Shown: positions 8,528-18,000, counted from the stretch's first letter. The stretch is 36,396 nt of DNA from Clostridiales bacterium (GCA_012519195.1 JAAYQP010000091.1:1-36396), one strand, 5' to 3'. Numbers and translations are program-made. The notes: a model not told the origin generated them from the letters alone.

Positions 8528-9556
8528 ATGAGTTTTAAGTTTATTCAGGAAGTAATTTCGCCGGAAGAATTAGTAAAAGCTTATCCCCTTCCAGAAAAAG
8601 ACGCAAAGCGTAAAATGGAACGGGATATTGAGATAAAGAAAGTAATAACAGGTGAATCAGATCGATTTCTTGTTATTATCGGACCATGCTCTGCTGATAA
8701 CGAAGATGCGGTATGTGATTATATCTCCCGCTTGGCAAAGGTTCAGGAAAAGGTTGAAGATAAACTTATTCTGATTCCCAGAATATATACCAATAAACCA
8801 AGAACTACAGGGGAAGGATATAAAGGAATCGTACACCAGCCGGATCCGGAGAAAGAGCCGGATTTACAGGAAGGTATTATTGCAATGCGAAAGATGCATC
8901 TTCGGGCGATTGCAGAAACCGGCTTAACAGCAGCAGATGAAATGCTTTATCCAGAAAATTGGCCCTATGTGGAAGATATCCTATCCTATGTGGCAGTAGG
9001 AGCACGTTCCGTAGAGGATCAGCAACACCGACTTACCATTAGTGGTATGGATGTTCCTGCCGGCATGAAAAATCCTACCAGTGGTGATTTTTCCGTTATG
9101 CTAAATTCTGTTGTTGCAGCTCAGGCCAGCCATACCTTCCTATATCGTAAGTGGGAAGTTAAAACCTCCGGTAATCCTCTGGCACATACGGTACTGAGGG
9201 GCGCAATCAATAAGCATGGGCAATCCATACCCAACTACCACTATGAGGATCTGTACCGTTTAGTGCAAATGTATCAGGAACGGGATCTGCAGAATCCAGC
9301 TATTATTGTTGATTCTAATCATGCTAATTCCAATAAAAATTATAAAGAACAGCCAAGAATTGTAAAAGAGGTATTACACAGTCGTAAGATTTCTCCTGAG
9401 ATTCGCCAATATGTAAAAGGCCTTATGATTGAAAGCTATATTGAAGGCGGTAATCAATCGATCCATGAACGGATCTATGGGAAATCCATTACTGATCCAT
9501 GCCTAGGATGGGAAGAATCCGAAAAACTAATCTATACCATAGCGGATAATATTTAA
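8528..9556 (+). CDS. aroF: 3-deoxy-7-phosphoheptulonate (DAHP) synthase, class I
   Basis: Catalyses the first step of the shikimate pathway: phosphoenolpyruvate plus erythrose 4-phosphate to DAHP, leading to Phe, Tyr and Trp. Family marks are IIGPCSADN (near residues 50-58), the KPRTTGEGYKG motif for PEP binding, and metal-site segments around VDSNHANS and near the C-terminus. The protein resembles the AroF/G/H type of enteric bacteria rather than the AroA(beta)-chorismate mutase fusion of Bacillus. The track begins at 8519, directly against the GGGAG site; the ATG at 8528 has nine-base spacing and gives 342 residues. It is the only gene on the plus strand and has its own promoter. Which isozyme letter applies is uncertain. 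Confidence 0.93.
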   Translation: MSFKFIQEVISPEELVKAYPLPEKDAKRKMERDIEIKKVITGESDRFLVIIGPCSADNEDAVCDYISRLAKVQEKVEDKLILIPRIYTNKPRTTGEGYKGIVHQPDPEKEPDLQEGIIAMRKMHLRAIAETGLTAADEMLYPENWPYVEDILSYVAVGARSVEDQQHRLTISGMDVPAGMKNPTSGDFSVMLNSVVAAQASHTFLYRKWEVKTSGNPLAHTVLRGAINKHGQSIPNYHYEDLYRLVQMYQERDLQNPAIIVDSNHANSNKNYKEQPRIVKEVLHSRKISPEIRQYVKGLMIESYIEGGNQSIHERIYGKSITDPCLGWEESEKLIYTIADNI

Positions 9557-9601
9557 TTGTACTTCTTATCTTACCTAACAATGAGTTTTCTGAAATAGAG
9601 G

Positions 9602-9788
9602 CAGGCTGTTACAAATTATATAAGGGTATACTATATACCGTAATGCACCGTTAGAAGAACACCTGCTGTGATTTGCTTTGTCATAAGCGGACCTTTTATG
9701 TCCGATATGTGACAAACAAATCATGGCAGGTGTTCTTATATCGGTGTGTGAGGTATATGTATACCCATTTTAATTATGTAACAGCCCC
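9602..9788. mobile_element. MITE-like palindromic element, copy B
   Basis: A roughly 187-base imperfect palindrome. The ends read GGCTGTTACAAATTATATAAGGGTATAC and, as the reverse complement of the right end, GGCTGTTACATAATTAAAAT..GGGTATAC. The middle arms AGAACACCTGC / GCAGGTGTTCT and an inner hairpin around gcggaccttttatgtccg complete the fold. There is no room for a coding region. It sits between the convergent aroF and xerD stops and could also act as a two-way terminator. Copy A (6212-6308) is homologous in opposite orientation. MITE identity is inferred from the terminal repeats and copy number of two. Confidence 0.65.
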
Positions 9789-9794
9789 TATTTA

Positions 9795-10670
9795 TTAGGC
9801 TCTTGGATGAGTTTTTTCATACACTACTCTGCTATTTGTATAAGAATGGGTCAGATATTGCTGGGTTGTCATAATATCATTATGTCCCATAAATTCTCTA
9901 ACACTTTCTAAATCTGCTCCATTATTAAGTAAATGCATGGCGAAGGTTTGACGAATCTTGTTTGGATTGATTCCATCGATTTCTGCCGATAAAGCATATT
10001 CCTTTAATATTTTCCAGAGGCCCTGTCGGCTTAATTTCTCACCGGAAGTGTTTAGGAATAGATAATCGATATTCCTTTTATTAAAGGTTTCCTGACGGAT
10101 GTTCAAATACTGTTCTAAGGCGTTCCTTGCTTTCTTCCCGATCGGTATATTCCTTTCATTTTTTCCTCCACAGGTTATATATTTCATCTTTAAGTTAAGA
10201 TCCTGAACTTTAAGGGAAACCAGCTCGGATACCTTTATTCCGGTAGCATACAGTAGTTCCAATATAGCCTTATCACGGATGCCTTTCGGAGTATTCAGAT
10301 CCGGTTGCTGTAATAGTTTATTCATTTCCTTGGTTCCAAGAAATTCTGGCGGTTTTCTTGTTACCTTTGGGGGACTAAGTCTTTCCGAGGGGTCATTTGC
10401 TATCTTCCCGCGCTTTAATAGGAAAAGAAAGAAAGCTTTTATTGTAGAGATATTTCTAGATACAGATGCAGGGGAATAGCCCTCTTTTTCCAGATGCAAT
10501 ACATAGGAGTTAAGGTTCGTTTCGCTAATTGTCGTAACTGAGATGTTTTCCTGTTTAGCTAAGAACATACACAACTTGTTAAGATCAGCCTGATATGCCT
10601 GAATTGTATTAGGTGAGGAACCCTTTACTTCCCTTAGATATGTTATAAAATCTAATATGTTCTGCTCCAT
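9795..10670 (-). CDS. xerD: XerD-like tyrosine recombinase with altered catalytic residues
   Basis: Similar to XerC/XerD, the recombinases that resolve chromosome dimers at dif. Residues 1-90 form the core-binding SAM-like domain and about 108-285 the catalytic domain; 291 residues is the usual length. Of the six catalytic positions, K170, R240, H263 and nucleophile Y272 are kept, but the first Arg is K146 (ATGIKVSEL, normally ATGxRVSEL) and the His of HxxR is N237 (NPNKIR). Both changes are unambiguous in the DNA (AAG, AAC). The gene is otherwise intact, with AGGAGG before the ATG, and follows spoIIM as in Bacillus, where spoIIM and xerD are neighbours. It may be a weakened recombinase or a DNA-binding paralogue. 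Confidence 0.85.
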   Translation of the reverse strand: MEQNILDFITYLREVKGSSPNTIQAYQADLNKLCMFLAKQENISVTTISETNLNSYVLHLEKEGYSPASVSRNISTIKAFFLFLLKRGKIANDPSERLSPPKVTRKPPEFLGTKEMNKLLQQPDLNTPKGIRDKAILELLYATGIKVSELVSLKVQDLNLKMKYITCGGKNERNIPIGKKARNALEQYLNIRQETFNKRNIDYLFLNTSGEKLSRQGLWKILKEYALSAEIDGINPNKIRQTFAMHLLNNGADLESVREFMGHNDIMTTQQYLTHSYTNSRVVYEKTHPRA

Positions 10671-10745
10671 TTCTTACCTCCTCTTTTGAATATAGATAGA
10701 TCAGGTACTTGCGAAACATATGATTGTCTTTATCTTATCGTTTAC

Positions 10746-11360
10746 TTATGACGAAAAGAGACGGATCACCTTTTTTAGGATATAGGATCCCGCATATGCT
10801 TCTAGGAAACTGCCAATTAGTAAAGTGATTGCAAGTATAATTAATAGGAAAAAATATGGTTTTATTATATTAAAAAATCCATTAAAATGGCTCCGATTAT
10901 CATGATAGATTTTTTTACATAACTCGTAACCTTTGAAAAGGCTTATGATTACTATGGGTAAGTAAATCAGTCCATGGGGAAATTTGTAAGCGAGAACCAG
11001 TAATAAACCTTTCATTCCATAACGCATGGTTACTGCGGAGATAAAAAAACCGGTATAAAATCCAAATGCACAAATTTTTAATGCCATGTAGGGAATTCCA
11101 AGGATGGTAATACTAAGAAGCCAGAACATACAGAATTCTTTTATATTATTTGATAAAATATACCAAAAAAGCCCTGAATAGTCGATATCACTTTCAGAGA
11201 TATTGGCAAAAACTGAATTTTGATACTCTTGTAACTGTGTTAGATAGGAATCGCTAAAAATATTGGCAGATATTACACCAAAAAACAATCCACAGATTAG
11301 TAGGATGATTGCAATCTGCACAACATTAAGACGATGTAATTGTAATTTAACCTGTCTCAT
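10746..11360 (-). CDS. spoIIM: Stage II sporulation protein M
   Basis: Membrane component of the SpoIID-SpoIIM-SpoIIP machinery that dissolves septal peptidoglycan and drives engulfment of the forespore. The 204 residues carry five or so hydrophobic segments: about 15-35, 64-80, 83-105, 118-142 and 166-190, in the family layout, with the short charged N-terminus MRQVKLQLHR. GGAG lies ten bases before the ATG. It stands between the Nudix hydrolase gene (88-base gap) and xerD (75-base gap), all on the minus strand; the spoIIM-xerD adjacency is conserved in endospore formers. Confidence 0.9.
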   Translation of the reverse strand: MRQVKLQLHRLNVVQIAIILLICGLFFGVISANIFSDSYLTQLQEYQNSVFANISESDIDYSGLFWYILSNNIKEFCMFWLLSITILGIPYMALKICAFGFYTGFFISAVTMRYGMKGLLLVLAYKFPHGLIYLPIVIISLFKGYELCKKIYHDNRSHFNGFFNIIKPYFFLLIILAITLLIGSFLEAYAGSYILKKVIRLFSS

Positions 11361-11447
11361 ACCAATGCTACTCCGTCTTCTTTTCTATATAAAATAGATA
11401 TGACAAGAAAAGAAAAATAGAACAAGCATCTTTTTTACAATCCCTTT

Positions 11448-11981
11448 TTATAGTCCCATTTTTGATTTATAGGCAAGGATAGCTGCGATTGTTTTTGCAT
11501 CAACAATCTTACCTTCGAATATCATCTTGGTAAGTTCTTCAACCGTATAGCGTTCAACCGAAACATATTCATCCTCATCCAAATTCTGTTTGGAAGGGGT
11601 TAGATCCTTAGTATAATAGATTCCTATCCGCTCATTACTGAAGGCTACCGTTGTATAGATGTCAATTAGGTGATGTGCTTCCCCGGCCTTATATCCGGTC
11701 TCCTCTTCGCATTCGCGAATTGCACAACTTTTGTAATCTTCACCTGCATTCAGTCCTCCGGCAGGAATTTCCATAGTATCCTGATCGATCGCGATACGAC
11801 TTTGCCGTACCATAAGGATTTTTCCATCCGAATCTACTGGTACCATGGCAGCAGCACCCTTATGATCAATAAAATCAAAGATAGCCTGCCTTTCTCCGTT
11901 GATTTCAATTGTGTCTTTATAATAATCTATAACGCTTCCTTTACTAACTAATTCTCTTTTTATTCTTTTGTAATGGTCCAT
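11448..11981 (-). CDS. Nudix hydrolase, probable ADP-ribose pyrophosphatase
   Basis: Hydrolyses a nucleoside diphosphate linked to another group; the closest family pattern is ADP-ribose pyrophosphatase (NudF-like). The Nudix box at residues 75-97 matches Gx5Ex7REx2EExG exactly: G-GLNAG-E, then REC-EEETGY. The preceding strand MEIPAGG is also typical of this subfamily. The 177-residue length and cytoplasmic character fit. AGAGGTG lies before the ATG. It lies between proC and spoIIM on the same strand, a common clostridial arrangement. Substrate preference is inferred from family resemblance. Confidence 0.88.
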   Translation of the reverse strand: MDHYKRIKRELVSKGSVIDYYKDTIEINGERQAIFDFIDHKGAAAMVPVDSDGKILMVRQSRIAIDQDTMEIPAGGLNAGEDYKSCAIRECEEETGYKAGEAHHLIDIYTTVAFSNERIGIYYTKDLTPSKQNLDEDEYVSVERYTVEELTKMIFEGKIVDAKTIAAILAYKSKMGL

Positions 11982-12055
11982 TTTCTACACCTCTTGCTAA
12001 AGATAATCTATATTATAAAATAAATTGGAATAAAATTAAAATGTAAATATTCCCT

Positions 12056-12859
12056 CTAGTTCTTACTAAGTTCTTTCGAGCGATTATAGCAAGCATCCGT
12101 TGCTTTCATTATAGCATTACGAAAGCCATACTCCTCCAAAGCCTTTACCGCTGCAATCGTCGTACCTCCTGGAGAACAAACCCGATCCTTAAGCCTTCCT
12201 GGATGCTCTCCTGTTTCCATTACCATGGAAGCTGCACCAAGAAGGGTCTGAGCAGCCAAGCTATATGCCTTATCTCTTGGGATACCATAGCTAACAACGC
12301 TATCTGCCAATGCTTCTATAAATAGATAAGCATAGGCTGGAGAACTACCGCTTGCACAGGCTACTGCATTCATAAGATTTTCATCAAACACCTCATACTT
12401 TCCAAAGGAAGAGAAAAAACGATCAATAATATTCCTCTCGTCCTCTGAAAAATCATCCTCTGAAAAACTAATTCCGGTCATCCCCTTTGACACTAAAGCA
12501 GGGGTATTCGGCATAGCACGAACAACCTTAATTGTTTTTGATAAGCTTTTCTTTATGGATTCAATCGTAATGCCGACAGCCAGTGAAATAATAATTTGAT
12601 TTTCATGAACAGCATCTTTTATCTCATCCAAAATATGAGGATAGATCTGCGGTTTGACCGCCAAGATCAAATATTCACATTGTTTGGTGACCGCTCTATT
12701 ATCTTCTAAATAAGGAATTCCAGTTTCCTGAAAAATAGCCTCTCTACGAGCTTTTGTAGCGCTTGTATAAATAACCTCATCCTTTCCAAAGGTATTAATT
12801 GCCGCTTTCAATAGTGGATAACCCATGTTACCAACGCCAAGAAACCCAAATAGTGCCAT
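12056..12859 (-). CDS. proC: Pyrroline-5-carboxylate reductase
   Basis: Last step of proline synthesis: reduces pyrroline-5-carboxylate to proline with NAD(P)H. The Rossmann motif is at the N-terminus (FGFLGVGNMGYPLL), followed by LILAVKPQ and VRAMPNTPALV in the expected places, then the C-terminal dimerisation domain with ASGSSPAY and SPGGTT. At 267 residues it has normal length. AAGGAG lies four bases before the ATG. It is separate from proA and proB, which are about 9-11 kb upstream, and sits downstream of an aminotransferase gene. Confidence 0.96.
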   Translation of the reverse strand: MALFGFLGVGNMGYPLLKAAINTFGKDEVIYTSATKARREAIFQETGIPYLEDNRAVTKQCEYLILAVKPQIYPHILDEIKDAVHENQIIISLAVGITIESIKKSLSKTIKVVRAMPNTPALVSKGMTGISFSEDDFSEDERNIIDRFFSSFGKYEVFDENLMNAVACASGSSPAYAYLFIEALADSVVSYGIPRDKAYSLAAQTLLGAASMVMETGEHPGRLKDRVCSPGGTTIAAVKALEEYGFRNAIMKATDACYNRSKELSKN

Positions 12860-13026
12860 AATGCTCCTTCTTTCTTATATATTCATTAGGTAATTACTAA
12901 CTTTACTACTTTATCAATTTTGTATACAGCCTATATCCTATACTTTAACCTATTCTAACATAGATGAATTAATTGGTAAACTATTTGATTTTATGATTCG
13001 AATCATATTTTTTAATGTAATAGATA

Positions 13027-13069
13027 AGGCTGTAGAGACGTCTTTTATATAATTGCCTCACTACAGCCT
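13027..13069 (-). terminator. Possible terminator after the aminotransferase gene
   Basis: AGGCTGTAG and CTACAGCCT form a 9-base stem around a long AT-rich loop, starting 17 bases past the stop at 13086. On the minus strand only a weak T-rich tract (TTATCTATTAC) follows, so it may be a processed hairpin or leaky. Confidence 0.4.
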
Positions 13070-13085
13070 ATATAATAATGTTTCC

Positions 13086-14285
13086 TTATACTAATTGATT
13101 AACAAACTCTTCGATTCGATCAAGACCTATTTTAATCTGATCAAGGGAAATAGCATAGGATAGACGGATATGATCATCAAAGCCAAAGTCTACACAGGGA
13201 ATAACTGCTACATTGAAATCCTCAATAAGTATTTTGGCAAGATTTGATACATCTCCAATCTTTGTTCCTTTATATTCTTTATTTAATGTTTCACTAATAT
13301 CAACAAATAAGTAAAAGGCTCCCTGTGGCTTTAAAGCTGAGATTAGCTTCATACTAGCCACTCGTTCATACATATAGTCTCTTCTCTTGTTAAACTCCTG
13401 ATTCATCGCATAAACAGAATCCTGTGGTCCAAGGAGAGCCTCATAGGCAGCCTTTTGGGCGATCGAGTTTGGATTCGATGTCTGATGGCTTTGAACACTT
13501 CCCATAATTTTTGCAACTTCCTTTGAAGAACCGGTATAACCAATTCTCCAACCCGTCATAGCATAGCTTTTTGCAACGCCACTGACCGTTATGGTTCGTT
13601 TATAAATTTCATCATTTAAGGAAGCAATGCTGACGTGCTCTTCATCCCCATAGATTAAGTTTTCATAAATTTCATCGGAAATCACATAGATATCGCGTTT
13701 AATAACGACTTCTGCGATAGCCTCTAATTCTTCCCTCGTATAAATCATTCCAGAAGGATTATTCGGAGAATTAATAATTAATGCCTTTGTTTTTGGAGTA
13801 CAAGCTGCATCGATCTGCTCTGCTGTTACTTTATAATTCTGTTCTTTTTCTGCACGAATGTAAACCGGAACACCGTCGGCAAGTTTTACAATTTCCGGAT
13901 AGCTTAACCAATAGGGTGTGGGAATGATTACCTCATCCCCTGGATTGCAGATTGCTTGGAAAATATTCGTCAATGCATGTTTTCCACCATTACTAATAAC
14001 AATCTGGCTAGGTTCATAGGAAATTCCATTAAACTTTAAAAACTTATTGCAAATGGCTTGTTTTAGCTCCAGTGTACCAGAAGCCGGGGTATATTTGGTA
14101 AAGCCATTCTCGATTGCTTTTATTGCAGCATTGCAGATATTATCTGGAGTGTTAAAATCAGGTTCTCCTGCACCAAATCCTACGACATCGATCCCTTTTT
14201 CCTTTAATTCCTTTGCCTTTGCTGTAATCGCCAATGTTGATGATGGCCGAACCGCCTGTGCCTTTTTCGATAGTGTTAATGCCAT
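13086..14285 (-). CDS. Class I pyridoxal-phosphate aminotransferase (aspartate/aromatic type)
   Basis: A fold-type I aminotransferase of the bacterial AspB-like (I-gamma) subgroup, probably using aspartate or an aromatic amino acid with 2-oxoglutarate. Visible marks are GAGEPDF at 38-44, the SPNNPSG motif at 173-179, SDEIYE near 203 and the PLP-binding lysine K239 in AKSYAMTGWRIGY. At 399 residues it has family length. AAGGAC lies eight bases before the ATG. It is preceded by a 400-base gap and followed by proC across a 226-base gap with a hairpin. Exact substrate cannot be fixed from sequence. Confidence 0.92.
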   Translation of the reverse strand: MALTLSKKAQAVRPSSTLAITAKAKELKEKGIDVVGFGAGEPDFNTPDNICNAAIKAIENGFTKYTPASGTLELKQAICNKFLKFNGISYEPSQIVISNGGKHALTNIFQAICNPGDEVIIPTPYWLSYPEIVKLADGVPVYIRAEKEQNYKVTAEQIDAACTPKTKALIINSPNNPSGMIYTREELEAIAEVVIKRDIYVISDEIYENLIYGDEEHVSIASLNDEIYKRTITVSGVAKSYAMTGWRIGYTGSSKEVAKIMGSVQSHQTSNPNSIAQKAAYEALLGPQDSVYAMNQEFNKRRDYMYERVASMKLISALKPQGAFYLFVDISETLNKEYKGTKIGDVSNLAKILIEDFNVAVIPCVDFGFDDHIRLSYAISLDQIKIGLDRIEEFVNQLV

Positions 14286-14644
14286 ATTGCACCGTCCTTT
14301 TCTAGTTTTAACTTATTATTTTCATTTGTAATCGATACGAGTAAATTCATTATATTTTTTCGAAAATATTTACTGTATATTTAAAGATTACTATATCGCT
14401 TTCTTTAATATTTATTACCTAATTTGAATATCTTTAACATTGTAATATATTATTTTTAAATATGCAATAAAAATAGTATAATTTCTTAAAAAAGTATCTC
14501 GCTGGGTGGTCATTTGTCTGTGTAACGCGGACTTTTTGTGCAATTTGTCCAATTATATAGTGCATAATTAATACAATGATATAATTTTGTATTGATATTC
14601 CTTCATTTCATTGGAAATGATAGTTGTTTTATTCATTTAGATGC
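14286..14644. other. Intergenic region upstream of the aminotransferase gene, after rny
   Basis: About 360 AT-rich bases without a convincing gene. It should hold the aminotransferase promoter on the minus strand, but no single -35/-10 pair stands out. A small hairpin CATTTC-ATTG-GAAATG lies near 14605-14620. No riboswitch fold was recognised. Confidence 0.4.
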
Positions 14645-14682
14645 AAAAAAACCTTGCAAATACATTTCTATATTTACAAGGT
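14645..14682 (-). terminator. Rho-independent terminator of rny
   Basis: On the minus strand ACCTTGTAAATA pairs with TATTTGCAAGGT (one G-U wobble), followed by TTTTTTT. It begins 17 bases past the rny stop. Confidence 0.85.
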
Positions 14683-14698
14683 TTTTATTTTCTAATTC

Positions 14699-16255
14699 TT
14701 ATTTTGCATAATCAGTAACTCTTGATTCTCTGATTACATTAACTTTAATCTGTCCTGGATATTCTAATTCACTCTCGATCTTCTTGGATAAGTCACGTGC
14801 TAATAATATCATATCTGCATCAGTAATTTGGTCCGGTATAACCATTACACGAACCTCCCTACCTGCCTGGATAGCATAGGACTTATCTACCCCCTTAAAA
14901 CTATTGGTAATATCTTCTAGTTGCTTCAGTCTGTTGGTATATGTCTCCAATGTTTCACGCCTTGCACCTGGTCTTGCTGCAGAAATTGTATCCGCTGCTT
15001 GGACAATACATGCAATTAATGTTTGGAATTCAACATCACCATGATGTGCCTCTACTGCATTAATTACTACTGCAGGTTCTTTGTATTTTCTACAAAGATC
15101 TACACCGATCTGTACATGAGTACCTTCCATTTCATGGTCAATCGATTTGCCGATATCATGCAATAATCCAGCACGTTTTGCAAGTCTTACATCAACTCCA
15201 ATTTCCCCGGCTAACAATCCGGATAAAATAGCTACCTCAATGGAATGCTTGAGCGCATTCTGACCATAACTTGTCCTAAATTTCATCTTGCCGATAAGCT
15301 TAACAAGTTCTGGATGAATTCCATGAACCCCTACTTCAAGCGTAGCAGCTTCTCCTGCTTCCTTAATCTGAATCTCAACTTCTTTTTGAGCCTTTTCTAC
15401 CATCTCTTCGATTCTAGCTGGATGAATTCTGCCATCAACAATCAGTTTTTCCAATGCAATTCTTGCAATTTCTCTTCTAATTGGATCAAAGGCTGATAGA
15501 ATAACAGCTTCTGGAGTATCATCAATAATTAAGTCCACACCAGTTAGAGTTTCTAAGGTTCTGATGTTGCGTCCTTCTCTACCAATGATTCTACCTTTCA
15601 TTTCGTCGTTAGGAAGCTGGACAACAGAGATCGTTGCCTCAGCAACATGATCTGCAGCACATCTTTGGATTGCTGTAACTACATAATCCTTTGCTTTCTT
15701 ATCCGCTTCTTCTTTTGCTTTGGATTCCATTTCCTTAATCATAATAGCGGTTTCATGTTTTACTTCTTCTTCAACAGTCCTTAAAAGATATTCCTTAGCT
15801 TGTTCGGAGGTTAATCCAGAAATCTTTTCTAATTCCTGTAGCTGCTTTTCTTGGAATTTTTCAATCTCTTGTTTACTCTTTTCCAATTCAGCTTCTCTTA
15901 CAGATAATCGAGATTCCCTTTTTTCCAGTGCTTCGGTTTTTTTGTCCAAAGTTTCTTCTTTGGTCAAAACCCGCTTCTCATAGCGTTGTAATTCTGCTCT
16001 TCGTTCCTTAGTTTCCCGTTCGAATTCATTTTTCGCTTTTAAAGCTTCCTCTTTTGCTTCAAGTAAAGCTTCGCGTTTCTTAGTTTCTGCAGTTTTTAAT
16101 GCTTCATCTATGATCTCTCTAGCTTTCTCTTCCGCACTACCAATTTTCGCCTCATATACCTTAATGCGATAGGCAGTTGCTATTTTCCAGGTAAGGAAAG
16201 CTACGATAACTAAGGTAACTATAATAGCAATCGCTATATATAAAGCATCTTGCAC
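14699..16255 (-). CDS. rny: Ribonuclease Y
   Basis: Membrane-anchored endoribonuclease that starts mRNA decay and matures several RNAs in Firmicutes. Domains in order: one N-terminal helix (about 4-23), a long charged coiled coil (about 30-200), a KH RNA-binding domain with [15 protein letters not shown] (about 211-275), and an HD domain with H366-D367 (LLHDIGK) and AHHGD further on, whose metals cut the RNA. At 518 residues it is normal. The start is GTG, seven bases after AAGGAGG. It has its own promoter and terminator, and is read alone between miaB and the aminotransferase gene. Confidence 0.97.
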   Translation of the reverse strand: MQDALYIAIAIIVTLVIVAFLTWKIATAYRIKVYEAKIGSAEEKAREIIDEALKTAETKKREALLEAKEEALKAKNEFERETKERRAELQRYEKRVLTKEETLDKKTEALEKRESRLSVREAELEKSKQEIEKFQEKQLQELEKISGLTSEQAKEYLLRTVEEEVKHETAIMIKEMESKAKEEADKKAKDYVVTAIQRCAADHVAEATISVVQLPNDEMKGRIIGREGRNIRTLETLTGVDLIIDDTPEAVILSAFDPIRREIARIALEKLIVDGRIHPARIEEMVEKAQKEVEIQIKEAGEAATLEVGVHGIHPELVKLIGKMKFRTSYGQNALKHSIEVAILSGLLAGEIGVDVRLAKRAGLLHDIGKSIDHEMEGTHVQIGVDLCRKYKEPAVVINAVEAHHGDVEFQTLIACIVQAADTISAARPGARRETLETYTNRLKQLEDITNSFKGVDKSYAIQAGREVRVMVIPDQITDADMILLARDLSKKIESELEYPGQIKVNVIRESRVTDYAK

Positions 16256-16305
16256 AGGAGCACCTCCTTATTCAGTTTTCATTGTACAAAATATACAACA
16301 TATAA

Positions 16306-16334
16306 ATTTTATACTGTTTTTGCTAATATGTCAA
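16306..16334 (-). promoter_or_regulatory. Sigma-A type promoter of rny
   Basis: On the minus strand a consensus -35 TTGACA (16334-16329), a 17-base spacer and -10 TAAAAT (16311-16306) lie about 50 bases before the GTG start. Confidence 0.7.
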
Positions 16335-16510
16335 GTATACCATGAAATAATTTATCTATTATGTCAAAATATAGTATGTTTGCAGAATGTTACCTCCATA
16401 TATTCTAAATCTAATCTACAGTTTGTTTTTTTATTATTAGAACTTAGATCAGAGTTTTCATTATAATTAAAAGTAAATTCTTATAATTATACAAATAATG
16501 ATACAAATAA

Positions 16511-16544
16511 GGGGCTTTTGCAATGATATATTTGCAAAAACCCC
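16511..16544 (-). terminator. Terminator-like hairpin after miaB
   Basis: GGGGTTTTTGCAA and TTGCAAAAGCCCC form a 13-base stem (one G-U pair) with an eight-base loop, nine bases past the miaB stop. The following tract on the minus strand is TTATTTG, weaker than a perfect T-run. Confidence 0.7.
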
Positions 16545-16552
16545 GAATATTC

Positions 16553-17980
16553 CTATGCGGTTACTAGTTCACCCATATAATAGAAGCCCTTACTTTCCTT
16601 TAAATAAACATCAACAATTTTTCCAATTAAGGAAGTATCGCCTGGAAAATGTACAAGAAGGTTATTGCTTAATCTACCAGTAAGTAAATTTGAATCCTGG
16701 GCATTAACCTCTTCTACCAGTACCTTTTGGACCGTATGTTCTTCCTTACCTGCAGATTTTTTTGCACATTCCTGTACCAGCTTGAGCAAGCGATCAAATC
16801 GCTCCTTGGCAAGGGAACTCTCTACTTGATTCTCCATGGCTGCTGCAGGGGTTCCTGTTCTTTTTGAATAAAGGAAGGTGAAGGCATTATCGAAGCAAAC
16901 CTTTTCAACCACATCCAATGTCTCTAAGAAATCATCCTCTGTCTCACCAGGGAAGCCTACAATAAGATCGGTCGTCAGGGAGATCCCAGGAACTGCTTCA
17001 CGGATCCGATCAACAAGATCGAGATAGTCCTCCTTTGTATAACGACGATTCATAATTTTTAAAAGCCTTGTACTACCAGATTGGAGTGGTAGATGAAGAT
17101 GATTGCAGATTTTTTGGCTATCTCTCATCACATCGATTAAATCCTGAGATAAATCTTTTGGATGGGAGGTCATAAAGCGTATTCTTTCAATACCATCTAT
17201 CTTCTCGATCTCTTTTAGTAGCTGAGCGAAGGTGATTGGTTTCTCTAAATTCTTCCCATAGGAATTCACATTTTGTCCTAACAGCATGATCTCAACAACG
17301 CCATCTGCTGCTAGTGCAGTAATTTCCTCAATAATATCCTGTGGGTCTCTACTTCTTTCCCTGCCCCTTACATAGGGTACAATGCAATAGCTACAGAAAT
17401 TATTACAGCCATACATGATATTTACGCTGGCTTTAAATTTAAACTTTCTGTCGCTGGGCAGATCCTCTACGATTAAATTCGTATCCTTCCACAAATCGAT
17501 AACCATTCGATCGGATTCCAGTCTTGTTTTTAAGAGTTCTGCCAATTTAAAGATATTATGTGTTCCAAAGATAATATCTACAAATCGATATTTGGATTTT
17601 ATTTTTTCAACAGCAACCGGTTCCTGCATCATACAACCGCACAAGGCTACTAACATACTGGGATGCTTTTCCTTGAGAGTACCTATATAACCAAGATGGC
17701 CATATACTTTATTATTGGCGTTTTCTCTGACAGTGCAGGTGTTATACAGAACAAAATCGGCATCCTCAGAATCCGTCTCTTCATAACCAATCTGCTTTAA
17801 TATTCCAGATATTTTTTCCGAATCCCTGCTATTCATTTGACATCCGAAGGTAACGATATGAAAGGTTTTCTTGCGGCCGGTTTTCTTCTCTTCCAGTTCA
17901 TATCGTTTTTTTAATTCCTCTATAATTGCTTGCTGTCTTAGTGCTTCTTGTTCATTACTTATCGTATTAGTGTTATTCAT
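16553..17980 (-). CDS. miaB: tRNA-2-methylthio-N6-isopentenyladenosine-37 methylthiotransferase
   Basis: Radical-SAM enzyme that adds the methylthio group to i6A37 of tRNAs reading codons that start with U. In order: an N-terminal UPF0004 domain whose cysteines (FGCQMN, NTCTVRENA, CGCMMQ) hold the auxiliary 4Fe-4S cluster; the radical-SAM domain with CNNFCSYC; and a C-terminal TRAM domain. A roughly 40-residue helical N-terminal extension precedes the core, common in Clostridia. The track uses a TTG at 17992; the ATG at 17980, five bases after GGAGG, is more likely and gives 475 residues. It follows the M14 peptidase gene by 20 bases. Confidence 0.95.
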   Translation of the reverse strand: MNNTNTISNEQEALRQQAIIEELKKRYELEEKKTGRKKTFHIVTFGCQMNSRDSEKISGILKQIGYEETDSEDADFVLYNTCTVRENANNKVYGHLGYIGTLKEKHPSMLVALCGCMMQEPVAVEKIKSKYRFVDIIFGTHNIFKLAELLKTRLESDRMVIDLWKDTNLIVEDLPSDRKFKFKASVNIMYGCNNFCSYCIVPYVRGRERSRDPQDIIEEITALAADGVVEIMLLGQNVNSYGKNLEKPITFAQLLKEIEKIDGIERIRFMTSHPKDLSQDLIDVMRDSQKICNHLHLPLQSGSTRLLKIMNRRYTKEDYLDLVDRIREAVPGISLTTDLIVGFPGETEDDFLETLDVVEKVCFDNAFTFLYSKRTGTPAAAMENQVESSLAKERFDRLLKLVQECAKKSAGKEEHTVQKVLVEEVNAQDSNLLTGRLSNNLLVHFPGDTSLIGKIVDVYLKESKGFYYMGELVTA

Positions 17981-18000
17981 TGTATCCTCCAAAAGTATTG

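Noticed and set aside
14047-14331. 94-residue plus-strand ORF running into the intergenic region
   Set aside because: Antisense to the aminotransferase gene, without ribosome binding site or recognisable domain.
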